Shown: positions 53,133-62,911, numbered from the stretch's first letter. The stretch: 64,000 nt of DNA from JBGQBN01 sp041494805 (GCA_041494805.1 JBGQBN010000005.1:62001-126000); one strand, 5' to 3'. A program made the numbers and translations. The notes: generated from the sequence alone by a model not told the origin.

Positions 53133-54779
53133 CTACGACGCCCTCATCACCCCATACATCTCTTCAATCTCCAACTCCAAACGCGAAGCAATCAAATCTC
53201 GTTTCAGTTTTCCATTCGCCGTCAGCAACCCATTTTCAATCGAAAACACTTCCGGATGAACATGAAACGCCCGCACCTGCTTATAGTGCGGCAATTGCAG
53301 ATTGACCGCATCCAGCGCCCTCTGCACCTTGTCACGCGTGACATCCCCGGTAACAATCGCTGAAAGATACCCGCGTCCGTTCCCGACCAGAACGACCTGT
53401 TGTGCCCCCGCCAGATTCTGCAACACTTCGTCCTCGATCGGCTCCGGCGCAACATTGTGACCTGAGCCCAGAATGATGAGATTCTTGACGCGCCCGATGA
53501 TACGCCAGTTCCCCGCCCCGTTGACCTCTCCCTGATCTCCGCTGTGAAACCAGCTGTCGCGAAGGGTATTCAACGTTTCTTGCGGACGATTCCAGTAACC
53601 CGGAAAAATGTTCGGACCGCGCACAATAATCTCGTCGTTCTCCCCCAGCTTCATCTCAACTCCGCTGATAGCCGGTCCCACCCGTCCGGGCTCGACCTGG
53701 CGCGGATCATCCATTGTGCAAATCGCCGTGGTTTCGGTGAGCCCATACACCTGCAACACCGGAATGCCAAGCATCATGAAATAAAGCTGCGTTTCCAAGT
53801 TGAGTGGAGCCGAGCCGCAAATCAGCGCTTTCAGATTGGGCCCGATCATCTTCTTGCGGATGGTGGGAAACACCATCGTGCTGGCCAACCCCAGCCACAT
53901 CCCGTCCCAGGACTTCGATTGCCCATCATGCCGGCGCACCCAGGCGCCCTTGGCTCGGCGGTAGATGGCCAGCGCCAGACCACCGGTCTTCCAAAGCTGT
54001 TCATCCACGGCTTTGCGCATCCGCTCCAGCAGCGCCGGAACATTCAGGAAATAATCTGGAACGGCGGCCCGCATCTCGCCCGACAGCTTGCTCAAGTCGC
54101 TGTTCAGCGTAACCCGGCTGCCTCGCAGCAGGCAGGTCAGCAACATGATCCAGGAACCGGCAAAGCAGAAGGGTAAATAGTGGAACACCCGGTCCTGGCC
54201 CGACTTACGCTGCATCAGAACATCCAGCCGCCCCGAGGTGCAACTCAGCATGTGGGAAATATTGCCCACATTGAGAACCACGCCCTTGGCCTCGCCCGAC
54301 GTGCCCGAGGTGTAGATGATGGTAACCGGATCCGAGTCCGCGACCTGCGGTTTCACGGCAGCGGGTGCGCTAGCCGCGAAAATATCGTCGAACAAGTGTT
54401 GTGGCGGCGCCTGCGGCCAGTTTTGCAGAATGGCATCCCGCAGCGCAGCATCGCCGCAGCAGATCAGGGATGGAGAGCTGTCTTTCATCATCGCCACCAG
54501 CTCGACCGGAGCCTGGCGCGCGTACAGCGGCACCACGATCAGGCCCTCCGCCATGATGGCCAGGTCCATCGCCACCCAGCGAACACTGTTGTGGGCCAGT
54601 AAGGCGCATCGATCGCCCTTTTTCAGACCTCGGCTGCCTAGAAAGGCGCGGGCGCGGTCGATCTGATCCAGCAATTCGCCCGCCGTGACCCGGACTTCGC
54701 CGTGATCATCACGCTTCTGCAGAATGGCTGTGTCAGGCGCTGCTTCGAGCTGGTTGAAGATGTTCTCCAGGAAATTCAT
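53133..54779 (-). CDS. Acyl-AMP/CoA ligase (AMP-dependent synthetase) 1
   Basis: A 548-residue adenylate-forming enzyme with YTSGTSGEAKGVVLNVGN (P-loop), YGLTETTA and SGDQGEVNGAG followed by GRVKNLIILGSGHNV. This resembles long-chain acyl-CoA synthetases. C-terminal LTANGKLKR carries the catalytic Lys. It is 14 nt after the pyruvyl-transferase-like gene. With ligase 2 it gives two activation steps in one operon, possibly for two different chains. Confidence 0.92.
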   Translation of the reverse strand: MNFLENIFNQLEAAPDTAILQKRDDHGEVRVTAGELLDQIDRARAFLGSRGLKKGDRCALLAHNSVRWVAMDLAIMAEGLIVVPLYARQAPVELVAMMKDSSPSLICCGDAALRDAILQNWPQAPPQHLFDDIFAASAPAAVKPQVADSDPVTIIYTSGTSGEAKGVVLNVGNISHMLSCTSGRLDVLMQRKSGQDRVFHYLPFCFAGSWIMLLTCLLRGSRVTLNSDLSKLSGEMRAAVPDYFLNVPALLERMRKAVDEQLWKTGGLALAIYRRAKGAWVRRHDGQSKSWDGMWLGLASTMVFPTIRKKMIGPNLKALICGSAPLNLETQLYFMMLGIPVLQVYGLTETTAICTMDDPRQVEPGRVGPAISGVEMKLGENDEIIVRGPNIFPGYWNRPQETLNTLRDSWFHSGDQGEVNGAGNWRIIGRVKNLIILGSGHNVAPEPIEDEVLQNLAGAQQVVLVGNGRGYLSAIVTGDVTRDKVQRALDAVNLQLPHYKQVRAFHVHPEVFSIENGLLTANGKLKRDLIASRLELEIEEMYGVMRAS

Positions 54780-54793
54780 CTTGAATTCGGCGA

Positions 54794-56203
54794 TCAGCTA
54801 TAGGTTTCAGCCAACTGCTTTAGCCCGGCGCTCATCGGCGGTAAATAATCTTCCCAACTCCATTCCCCTTTGCGGGTGGGGAACTCGGGATAGCGCCGCT
54901 GCACTTCCTCTTCGAAATACACGCCCATGCGCGCCATCACTTTCAGATTCCGCACTACAGTACGACCGATTCCCGCTGCAATCGACTCGCCTTCCTTGCC
55001 CAGTTTTTCCAGCGCAGCCAGCAACCTCGGCTCCAGATCGTGATCATCCACATTCATCAGCAGGTCCTGGTGGCCGCGCTCACGCATCAGGTTGCGGATG
55101 CGCTCATCCATGGTGATTCCCGCCGAAGGCACCAGTCCCGGCATGGAAGTTACGATGCCGTGGTAGCGCGACGAAACCATCATGTTGCAAGCCCGCAGGA
55201 TGCTCACCAGTTCGTACATGTTGTACTCGTCAGAGGTGAGTACGGGCACGCCGCCGAGCTTTTGGGAAATTCGCCCCGCCGGACGCGCGTCCAGCCGCTC
55301 GGTCGCAACCAGGACGACGAATACTTTCCTCTGTTTGCGAAACGCGCCCACTGCATTGGCGATGGCGGTCAGGTAGCGCTCCAGAGCGCGGTCCGCTTCC
55401 GGCCCCGCGTTGTGGAAGTACACCGAGCGGTAATGACTGGCCTTGTAGGCTCCGGTCAGGCTGCGCAGTGCAAACTTGACCACCGAGGCCTTCACCGGCC
55501 ACTCGAAAGGATTGATCGGACACACCACCAGCACCGGAGTGCTGCCGTCCCAACCCACCTGCCGCAGAACTTTCTTTCCATACTCAGCAGGATGCGGCTC
55601 AAATGTCCAGGCGGTGTCCGTGCCGAGTTCGTTGGGCACATTTAATTCGCGCAGAATCGTGCGCGATTCTTCGTTGCGCGTAATGACCAGCGAGTTCTGG
55701 CAATAGCGCGCGCACATCTTGGCGATGAGCGGGTCCATGTGCCCCGCCTCCGCGCCGTAGCCCACCGAAAGTTTGTTCTGCGCCGCCGCAATTCCCAAAG
55801 ACCCGATCATCATCGTGGTCAACGCGTTGGCAAACTTGCTCTTGAACATCGAGCCTTCGCAGGCCACCACGCCATGGTGCCGGGGAACTTCGTCCGCCAA
55901 GAACGGAGGAAAGATGTTCGGCAAATGCACTTGCGCCGTGCCCGCGAAATATCCCTCGGAAAGCTTGGGATTGTGCGTCATCACGGTGAACGCGGTTTTC
56001 TCCTCGCCGAGAATGTGCCGGATCTGGCGTAACATTTCCTCGACCCGCACATCCGAACCCATGTTGCGCGTTCCGTTGTAGCCCGCGAACAGCAGCTTCA
56101 GTCTCTCTCCCGGCTGCCAGGCCTTTCCCTTGCCCAGCATCCACCCGGTCTTGGACCGTTCTATTGCGCTGCTGACCCAAGCCTCGAGAATGAAATCCAT
56201 CAT
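54794..56203 (-). CDS. Polysaccharide pyruvyl transferase-like protein
   Basis: The 469-residue protein matches the PS_pyruv_trans family: FAGYNGTRNMGSDVRVEEML, GYGAEAGHMDP, RNEESRTIL, and C-terminal SRYHGIVTSMPGLVPSAGI. Members add pyruvate ketals to sugars or, in related enzymes (CsaB, WcaK), modify surface polymers. Here it sits among acyl reductases and ligases. The ATG at 56203 overlaps the upstream stop by 4 nt (ATGA). Its acceptor is unknown. Confidence 0.85.
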   Translation of the reverse strand: MMDFILEAWVSSAIERSKTGWMLGKGKAWQPGERLKLLFAGYNGTRNMGSDVRVEEMLRQIRHILGEEKTAFTVMTHNPKLSEGYFAGTAQVHLPNIFPPFLADEVPRHHGVVACEGSMFKSKFANALTTMMIGSLGIAAAQNKLSVGYGAEAGHMDPLIAKMCARYCQNSLVITRNEESRTILRELNVPNELGTDTAWTFEPHPAEYGKKVLRQVGWDGSTPVLVVCPINPFEWPVKASVVKFALRSLTGAYKASHYRSVYFHNAGPEADRALERYLTAIANAVGAFRKQRKVFVVLVATERLDARPAGRISQKLGGVPVLTSDEYNMYELVSILRACNMMVSSRYHGIVTSMPGLVPSAGITMDERIRNLMRERGHQDLLMNVDDHDLEPRLLAALEKLGKEGESIAAGIGRTVVRNLKVMARMGVYFEEEVQRRYPEFPTRKGEWSWEDYLPPMSAGLKQLAETYS

Positions 56204-57333
56204 GCCGCCGACCCTCCCGCCCGGGCGGGCCAAGCCTGGTACTGATAGGAGAAATTCGTATCGCGGCTGAACTTCAAGAGAGGATAGCTGTACGCGGAGA
56301 ATGGCACCGGCTTACGGCTCAGCTCCGTGGTCACGCGTGTGTTGTCGAAAACCGTGTTCCATACCAGGTAGGGCATGAACACTTTCATCAACGAAGCGCC
56401 ATAGCCGATCGAGCTCTTGCGATTCGCCAGTGTGTTTACTACGCCGGCAAATGGTCGTTCCAGAAACGGGATGAAAATAGGCCCGCGTTTGTGCCGTGCC
56501 GCCGCCAGTGCGCCGGTCAATTCGCGGAAGGTCTGCGAATCGGTCCCGGAAGAAAGATGATAGATGTCGTGCTGCGGCTGGTCTTTCTGATGCAGGGTGG
56601 CAATCGCGTCGGCCACGAAATCCACGTTTACGATGTCAATCTTGTCATTGGGACGAAACGGAAGCACCGGCAACCCGGTGAGAAAGACAAACGCCTTCAC
56701 CATATCGAACTGGGTCGTGGCCGCGTGGCGGCTGTCACCCAGCACGATGCTGGGACGAAAGATGGTCTGCGGAACTTCGGGCAGAAGTTGCCGCACCATG
56801 TGCTCGCAGAATTTCTTGGTGCGCGCATAGGGATCGTAGTCGGACCGGTCCCAGTCGATGGATTTGTCTTCGGTGACCACTTCGTTGCTGCGCTTGCCTG
56901 CAACCGCCACCGTGCTCACCTCGCTGAAACGGCGCAGGCCATGGTAGTGATTGGATCGCCTGGCCAGTTGCACCACTTCCAGCGTGCCTCGCAGGTTCAC
57001 ATTCAGGCAGCTTTTTTCTGACTTGCGATTCAACGATGCAGCACAATGGATCACCGAGTCGGTGGTGTGAATCAACCGGTCATAATCATCGTCAGCAAGA
57101 CCGAAATGTGGCGAGGTCAGATCGCCGCGAAAGATTCGAATGCGCGTCTGCAGGTACTCGTAGAAGCGTGGAAAATCCAGATGCAGCTGCAAGGCGTGCC
57201 ACAAGCGGACTTCGGCCTGGCGCGGGTCCCGTGCGCGCACCAGCAGATTCAGGGAACCGCCGTGCCCTTCCAGCAGATTGGCGGCGACATGAGCGCCGAT
57301 GTAGCCGGTGGAACCGGTCAGGAATATCGCCAC
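56200..57333 (-). CDS. Fatty-acyl/thioester-reductase-like NAD(P)-binding protein
   Basis: A 377-residue extended short-chain dehydrogenase. The GTG start at 57333 gives VAIFLTGSTGYIGAH (glycine motif), VIHCAASL, then DYDPYARTK with the Tyr-x-x-x-Lys pair. It belongs to the NAD_binding_4 group that includes thioester reductase and fatty-acyl-CoA reductase domains. GGAG lies 5 nt upstream, and the start overlaps the preceding reductase by 16 nt. Probably a second reduction or epimerisation step in the pathway. Confidence 0.86.
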   Translation of the reverse strand: MAIFLTGSTGYIGAHVAANLLEGHGGSLNLLVRARDPRQAEVRLWHALQLHLDFPRFYEYLQTRIRIFRGDLTSPHFGLADDDYDRLIHTTDSVIHCAASLNRKSEKSCLNVNLRGTLEVVQLARRSNHYHGLRRFSEVSTVAVAGKRSNEVVTEDKSIDWDRSDYDPYARTKKFCEHMVRQLLPEVPQTIFRPSIVLGDSRHAATTQFDMVKAFVFLTGLPVLPFRPNDKIDIVNVDFVADAIATLHQKDQPQHDIYHLSSGTDSQTFRELTGALAAARHKRGPIFIPFLERPFAGVVNTLANRKSSIGYGASLMKVFMPYLVWNTVFDNTRVTTELSRKPVPFSAYSYPLLKFSRDTNFSYQYQAWPARAGGSAA

Positions 57334-59666
57334 GTTGCTCCGTTGGTGCCGGTCTTGACGGTTTCGCCGTTCTCCAAGGCCGCAGCCAGCTGGAAGTGGC
57401 GCGCCGGGCGAGCCTCCAGCGGACGCCCTTCGATCAGCGGATACGTCCAGCGCCGTAGCGCGGGAATGTGGACGTTGATCCAGTAGTCCCACCAGTCGAT
57501 CGACCGGGTGTCATAACCGAAATCAGCCTTCTCTTCCGCCACCACTGCATAGGAAAGCTTTTCCACGTTGTCCGCCACGAAGTCATGCTCGTTCAGGAGA
57601 ATGAACGGCTCAAACAGTTGAATCAGTTTTTCGACCTTCTCCAGACTGCGCTCAGCTTTGACCAGCGGCGGTTTGCGCAAGGGCAAGGGCGACATGATGT
57701 GCTGAATGGATCGGATAATCGCCTTTTGCGCCGGCGCTGACATGCGCTTGTAGCGCTGCTTCGATACCGCAATAGCGTCGAAGCGCAACCGCAGCCAGTA
57801 TTCCAGGCCCTCCTGAGCACGGTAATGCTTGCGATGCGCCAGCGAAGTCAATTCGATCGACCTCCGCATATCGCACGGATTAGTAACGGAGGAGGCCAGC
57901 TGATAGACCAAATCATGGCGGCGCTCGACGATGGCAGCGGCAATCAAGGTCATCCCACGGCACACCGAGTCCACTGGGATAATATCCAGACGCTTGCGCT
58001 CGTTGCTGGGCAGCTGTCGAAAATAAGTCCCTAGCAAATACGACAGCGAAGCCGAAGTGTTGATGCCCTCGTTCCACCCCAAAAACGGCTTCTGCAGCGA
58101 AGTCTCAACAATAGCCGGACGCACCAGCGCAATCGCCAGCCCGGCCCCGCGTTGATAAATCAGCGACTCGGCCAGGCTCTTGGTCAAAGTATAAGTATTC
58201 GGCCAGCCCAGCTCGCGCGCCCGTTTCGTTCCAGCCTCGGTCAGATGAGTACGCAGCCAGCGGATGCGGTTCTTGCGAATCTGATTGTCCAGCGCAGCCC
58301 CTCGCAGGTCCTTGGCCGCGTGCTCTTTTCCCAGCGCCTGCCGCCGCAGCTCCTCGGTCACCTCAACGCTCTCCGCCTTTGCTTCCGCGCTCTTGATGAA
58401 CTCATGCAAGCCCTGCCATTCGCGCTCCGCATCGAAATCCGGAGCCCCCACGGGCGTGTAATTGGGTCGCAGCGTCTCGCCCACCCGGCCGTCGCTGGTT
58501 CCAGCCACGTAGCAGGTAGAAAGGTGCAAAAGTCCAGCATGATCGGACTTGCGGACAAAATCCACCACGCTGAGAGCCGCATCCACATTCGTTGCCAGCG
58601 CATCCCGCAGGTCAGGATTGAAGTCAGTAAGCCCGGAACTGTTGATAACTAGGTCGAGGTTCTTGCGCAAGAACTCGGAGGCCTCAGGAGCCAGCCCAAG
58701 GTCCGGCAGGCTGACGTCCCCCTCGACCACTTCCACGCGCTCACCGAGGAATCGCCCCAACCCATTGCCATAACGCGCAAACAGCGGATCGAAGACCGGC
58801 GACTCCTCCACCAGCTTCTCGACCCGCCGCTGCGCAGGATTCGATTTCTGTCGTCGCACCAGCAGGTAGATACGCCCGATTCCCGGCAAATCCATCAAAG
58901 TGTTAGCCAGCCAAACCTTGCCGATGAAGCCGGTTACGCCGATCAACATGATTTTCTTGCCGGCAAGAGCAGCTCGAACCGAGAGCTGGCCCCGCCGATG
59001 ATTAGTCTCAAAATGCACGATGGGGCGTTCCAGTGCGACCGCGACGCGCCGCGCCGGAGCGATCGCCAACTCCAATGTCCCAGCGCTCGAAAGATCAAGC
59101 TCGCGAACCAGCCGCTCCGGAGCACGCCTTCCGTCCGCCCCCGCTCCAGTGATGCGGGCAAACAACCCGCGCGGACGGATGACCGGCTCCAGCAACCGCC
59201 CGGTAGCAATGCCATCGCGAAACTCCAGACGATTCGAGATCAACCGCTCCACGCCCAAGTGCCGCGCCAGCGGACGCATCACGTGGTCCAGGCTCTGGCT
59301 CACCAGAACCAGGTCGGTCCCGGAGTCCACTAATGCCTTCAGCTTTCGAACTCCATCTGGCTTGAGATAGGGCTTGAGCTTGTACTGGAAGTATTCCTCT
59401 CCCAACAGGTCCAGCCGGTCGCGGCTGATTCCGCGCAACACGGCATGAACCACACGCGTGGCAAACACCCGATGGACCGCATACAGGAACGGCCGCAGAA
59501 CTGCCATCAGGAACACCAGCCCGCGGCGCACCCAGCGCTCCAGAAAGGTCTGAGCGTTCCAGGTAAAGAAGGCCACCGGCCGGACCGTGGTCAGGTCCAG
59601 CAGACTGCCTTCCACCCGCCAGTACACACTGGAGGCGGGGCTTGGGTTGTGGTTTGGCTGTTCCAA
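57318..59666 (-). CDS. HAD-like domain fused to fatty-acyl reductase
   Basis: The 782-residue protein combines two parts. Residues 1-200 resemble HAD IB phosphatases (YFQYKLKPYLKPDGV, LVLVSQSLDHVM, LISNRLEFRDGIATGRL), but the nucleophile motif reads WRVEGSLLDL, lacking the usual DxD, so it is probably not a phosphatase. Residues 235-782 are a fatty-acyl reductase: MLIGVTGFIGKVWLA, NTYTLTKSLAE with Tyr492 and Lys496, and a long C-terminal domain. It probably makes a fatty aldehyde or alcohol from acyl-CoA/ACP. It begins with TTG 59666, preceded by AAGGGAA, and leads the operon. Confidence 0.87.
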   Translation of the reverse strand: MEQPNHNPSPASSVYWRVEGSLLDLTTVRPVAFFTWNAQTFLERWVRRGLVFLMAVLRPFLYAVHRVFATRVVHAVLRGISRDRLDLLGEEYFQYKLKPYLKPDGVRKLKALVDSGTDLVLVSQSLDHVMRPLARHLGVERLISNRLEFRDGIATGRLLEPVIRPRGLFARITGAGADGRRAPERLVRELDLSSAGTLELAIAPARRVAVALERPIVHFETNHRRGQLSVRAALAGKKIMLIGVTGFIGKVWLANTLMDLPGIGRIYLLVRRQKSNPAQRRVEKLVEESPVFDPLFARYGNGLGRFLGERVEVVEGDVSLPDLGLAPEASEFLRKNLDLVINSSGLTDFNPDLRDALATNVDAALSVVDFVRKSDHAGLLHLSTCYVAGTSDGRVGETLRPNYTPVGAPDFDAEREWQGLHEFIKSAEAKAESVEVTEELRRQALGKEHAAKDLRGAALDNQIRKNRIRWLRTHLTEAGTKRARELGWPNTYTLTKSLAESLIYQRGAGLAIALVRPAIVETSLQKPFLGWNEGINTSASLSYLLGTYFRQLPSNERKRLDIIPVDSVCRGMTLIAAAIVERRHDLVYQLASSVTNPCDMRRSIELTSLAHRKHYRAQEGLEYWLRLRFDAIAVSKQRYKRMSAPAQKAIIRSIQHIMSPLPLRKPPLVKAERSLEKVEKLIQLFEPFILLNEHDFVADNVEKLSYAVVAEEKADFGYDTRSIDWWDYWINVHIPALRRWTYPLIEGRPLEARPARHFQLAAALENGETVKTGTNGATWRYS

Positions 59667-59824
59667 ATTCCCTTTCTTCCCTAGGACTTACGGGGCCCAG
59701 ACACCTCCCTGCGGAGGCTGAAGCTTCCTATTGTAATCAATTGGGGCCAAAGGGCGAAGGACGATGAATGACGGTTAATGGGGCCCGCAATCGGACGGTC
59801 GGGTGGGGACGTCAAACAGCAGGA

Positions 59825-59846
59825 AGCCCCGCACTCTTGCGGGGCT
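59825..59846. terminator. Hairpin downstream of the 59880 gene
   Basis: AGCCCCGCA (59825-59833) pairs with TGCGGGGCT (59838-59846) around CTCT. On the minus strand it follows the hypothetical gene ending at 59880 and is followed by a modestly T-rich tract. Confidence 0.6.
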
Positions 59847-59879
59847 CTCCCACAGTGTTTTCTAAGATCAACTTCCAAC

Positions 59880-60869
59880 TCAGGCCGCAACCCGCACTGC
59901 CGAAGGCTCCCCAGACGGATTCAACTCATAACCCAGATCGATTCCCTTCTGGTGGTGCACGATATATTCGTGGATATCGATCGGGTTTGTGCCTCCGGTA
60001 AAAGCGTGCGTAAACAGGTCTGAAACGTGCGCGAGCACGTTGCTGTGCTCATCCATATCGCAATCCAGCAGGATGCTGTCACCGTTCACATTTCGTACTT
60101 TTGACATCGTGAACTGCACATTGCCTTGCTCATACCTGCATTTCACGCTGATCATCGGCGCCGTCACCTCGTATTCGCTGGGAATGTTATCCAGATGCAG
60201 CGAGGAGTCGCCGGGAAAGAATCCTTGTTTGCTGAAGTTACCCAGGTTGCTGCTGATTTGGCTGATGCTATCGAACAGGCCCGCGCCCACCACCGCCACA
60301 AAGCGCTCCTGGTCGATGACCAGGATTCGGTTCACGAAGTTGAACCAGGGCTGAGTGCTTACCGGATCCTTCTGTGTACTCAGCACCACAAACAGGTTCA
60401 ACATAGCCATCTTCGCCAGCAAAAGCGCCGGTGAGCTCATGCCGTCGTAGATGGCAGGCGTAATCACACCCACATCCGGGCCGTGCTTCAGCTTCAGCAG
60501 TTGGTTCGCCAGCACCGTTTTCGGCGCATTGAACGACAGGGGCAAGGAATTCCAGCGGGTAAAGGCCGGTTGCCATTTATCCGGATCGCGCGCCACCAGC
60601 GCTGATTTTCTTTTCTCTTCCCCGTCGTTCAGCGTGAAAAACTCTGACTGCACCATGCGGTAGAGAGACGGGGTAATCGCACAATGCAGGTTCTGCGCTT
60701 GTGGAAAGGCCGGAAGCCTAAATCCGTGGTCTGGCGGAAACTGCAAATTCCGCGCCGTTAGAGTCTTTACTTGATCCAGCCGCACAAACTCGACTGTGCA
60801 ATTTGGATCGACTGCGGCATCGCCTTCCGCATTGATCAGGGTCAGGACAAAGCGTCCCATATTTGCCAT
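59880..60869 (-). CDS. Hypothetical protein, 329 residues
   Basis: No family was recognised. The protein is soluble with no signal peptide and a mixed alpha/beta pattern; it includes FRLPAFPQAQNLHCAITPSL and a late HVSDLFTHAFTGGTNP. GGAGG lies 6 nt upstream of ATG 60869, a good start; the in-frame ATG at 60884 lacks such a site. It is upstream of the lipid operon on the same strand, separated by about 210 nt and a hairpin, so probably independent. Confidence 0.7.
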   Translation of the reverse strand: MANMGRFVLTLINAEGDAAVDPNCTVEFVRLDQVKTLTARNLQFPPDHGFRLPAFPQAQNLHCAITPSLYRMVQSEFFTLNDGEEKRKSALVARDPDKWQPAFTRWNSLPLSFNAPKTVLANQLLKLKHGPDVGVITPAIYDGMSSPALLLAKMAMLNLFVVLSTQKDPVSTQPWFNFVNRILVIDQERFVAVVGAGLFDSISQISSNLGNFSKQGFFPGDSSLHLDNIPSEYEVTAPMISVKCRYEQGNVQFTMSKVRNVNGDSILLDCDMDEHSNVLAHVSDLFTHAFTGGTNPIDIHEYIVHHQKGIDLGYELNPSGEPSAVRVAA

Positions 60870-60884
60870 TGGTTGCCTCCGCAA

Positions 60885-61408
60885 ACCTCAACCGCCCGGA
60901 GCAGGCTCCGCGGTTGTGCAAGTCCGCAAGCTCGCCTCTTCATGGCGATCCGCAGACACCTAATCGAGGTCTCCGAGGGGAAGTGATCCAAGAAACCGAG
61001 TACTTCAGGCCGACATAATACACCCATTCCGTGTGGCGCGGTTCGTGTGGCGCGGGCGCCCCCGCCCGCGGGCAGCGTCCTGACTTGCTCCGAGCCAATT
61101 CTCTGCAAACTCTGGGAGGCACATCTTTCTCGACGTTTGGACCGCTTCCTGAAAAGAGGCCGAGACGGATGGGCATTGGGAGGGCACACTTTGGGAAGAG
61201 CACGCTTTGGGAGGGCACGACTTCCAGTCGTGCCGTAAATCGCTGACACCAGATCCGGCTTTAGCCGCTGCGGTGAGCTGTTTCATGCCGCTCCACGGAG
61301 ATCAGCCAAGCTGGCTGAAACCAAGACACTCCCGCCGGGCAGAGAAAATGGCGAATCTAGAATGGGCCAGCTTTCGCTGGCCCAGCTAAGCGTGTTCCCG
61401 GTGATTCG
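60885..61408. other. 524-nt spacer with several palindromic repeats
   Basis: No gene was recognised. It holds CGCGGGCG-CCCC-CGCCCGCG (61051-61070), a three-unit tandem of a TTGGGAGGGCACG-type phrase (61176-61221) whose last unit runs into a hairpin CACGACT/AGTCGTG, and TGGGCCAGC/GCTGGCCCA (61363-61384) just after the TPR gene, a possible terminator for it. Part of this matches the interior of the MITE-like element at 39203-39231. Confidence 0.7.
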
Positions 61409-62911
61409 TTAAGCTTTCTTACCTGCCATCTTCTGAGCCTTTGCCCGAATGAAGGCATAATTCAGCTGCGGCAGTGAATTGAATCCAGCAGCCTTCGCGC
61501 AAAATTCCTGCGCTCTCGCGCTGTCCCCTTTGCCCTGATACGCCTGGCTCAAGCGATAAAGGTCTTGCGGGTTTTGCTGGTTAGCTTGCTCCAGTTCCGT
61601 AATGGCGGTGTCGTAATCCTTTTGCGCCAGAGCAATCCTGCCGGCCAGCTCATGCGCCTGTCTAATTTGAAACGCATTCTTGGACGCCTCAGCTCCCTTG
61701 CGGAATTCTTCTGCCTCGGCCTTTGCAGTCGCATAGTCCTTCTTCCCCACCGCAATGGTCGTCAGGTTGAAATGGTGCAACAGCTTCGCGTTGTCCTTGA
61801 TCTCCTGCGAGAGGCTCGATCCTTCGACCATCTGATACGAACGGTCGAACTGCTGCTTGGCTTCGTCATACTTCGGCATCGCCGCCAGGATGTTGCCCTT
61901 GGCCTGCAGGTCCGCAGCCATGGCCGCCACATCGTTTTTCTTTTCTGCGACGGCATATTCCTTGTCCATCGCTTGCACCGCCTTGTCCCACTTGCCGCCA
62001 TCCGACGCGACTACGGCCAGACCAAAGAATGCCAGCCGGACCTCGCCGTCATTGCGTGCCTGGTCAACCATCTTCTGCAGTTCGGCCGCCGCCTCTTCGT
62101 GCTTCCCCTGATACATCAGGTCGGCTGAAATCCCGAAATGCGATGCGAAAAAATTGGGGTCAATCGACAGCGCCTTCCGGTACTGCGCGATCGACTCGTC
62201 GAACTTGCCCATCTTCAGCAGCAGCTCCGCATAGGAGTCGTAAGGATTCGGATCGCCGGGAATCAGCTCGATATATTTCCTGAACGCCTGCTCGGCGTTT
62301 GCGTAATCGCCCTGCTGCCGGTAAGCATAGCCGAGGATGTTGAAGGCCGGCGAGTAGGTCGGCGCCAGTTCAGTCGCTTTCTTGTAGTGCTCAATGGCAT
62401 GGTCCATATCTTGCTGGCCAAAGTAGTAACCGCCCAGATTCAAATGCGCTCGTTCATCATTGGGATGAGCGGCAACCAGCTGCTCGAGATATTCCTTCTG
62501 CTTCGCCACCTCGCCGTTGGCTGCCGCCTGGTTCGCCCAAATCAGCAGCTTCTCTCCTTCCGAAGCCTTGGCCGCCAGGCTTACGGCTTTGTTCAAGTGC
62601 TCGAAGAATTCCTTGGCCGTCGGAGACGCGTTGGCCCGAGCCAGCTCCGCCGACGCGAATTCCGGATCGAGCGCGATGGCTTTATCAAAATGCTGCAGCG
62701 AATCCTGCGCCAGAAGCTTATCCGCGAGCCCACGCCCCTGCAGGAATTCCTGTCTGGCGTCTTCCGACTTGGTGGTGACAGGGATCTTGCCGCCATTGGA
62801 TGAAGCGGCGGCGGAACTTGCGTCGTTGGTCTTGCTGCACCCAATCCACATAGCAGCGCTTAGCACAACCAGCGCAGCCAATACCAGAAGCTTGGAGTCA
62901 TTGAGGCGCAT
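61409..62911 (-). CDS. Exported TPR-repeat protein
   Basis: A 500-residue protein with an N-terminal hydrophobic segment (about 7-23) ending in MWIGC, a marginal lipobox (Trp at -3), then at least eight TPR repeats (ASAELARANA, AHLNLGGYYFGQQDMDHAIEHY, AFNILGYAYRQQGDYANAEQAF and so on). It probably scaffolds a complex in the periplasm or at the membrane. AAGGAG lies 7 nt before ATG 62911. No enzymatic domain is present. Confidence 0.85.
   Translation of the reverse strand: MRLNDSKLLVLAALVVLSAAMWIGCSKTNDASSAAASSNGGKIPVTTKSEDARQEFLQGRGLADKLLAQDSLQHFDKAIALDPEFASAELARANASPTAKEFFEHLNKAVSLAAKASEGEKLLIWANQAAANGEVAKQKEYLEQLVAAHPNDERAHLNLGGYYFGQQDMDHAIEHYKKATELAPTYSPAFNILGYAYRQQGDYANAEQAFRKYIELIPGDPNPYDSYAELLLKMGKFDESIAQYRKALSIDPNFFASHFGISADLMYQGKHEEAAAELQKMVDQARNDGEVRLAFFGLAVVASDGGKWDKAVQAMDKEYAVAEKKNDVAAMAADLQAKGNILAAMPKYDEAKQQFDRSYQMVEGSSLSQEIKDNAKLLHHFNLTTIAVGKKDYATAKAEAEEFRKGAEASKNAFQIRQAHELAGRIALAQKDYDTAITELEQANQQNPQDLYRLSQAYQGKGDSARAQEFCAKAAGFNSLPQLNYAFIRAKAQKMAGKKA

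Noticed and set aside
48791..59666. Polyketide or fatty-acid synthase cluster
   Set aside because: No ketosynthase, acyltransferase or ketoreductase of the PKS/FAS type is present, so chain building is not encoded here.
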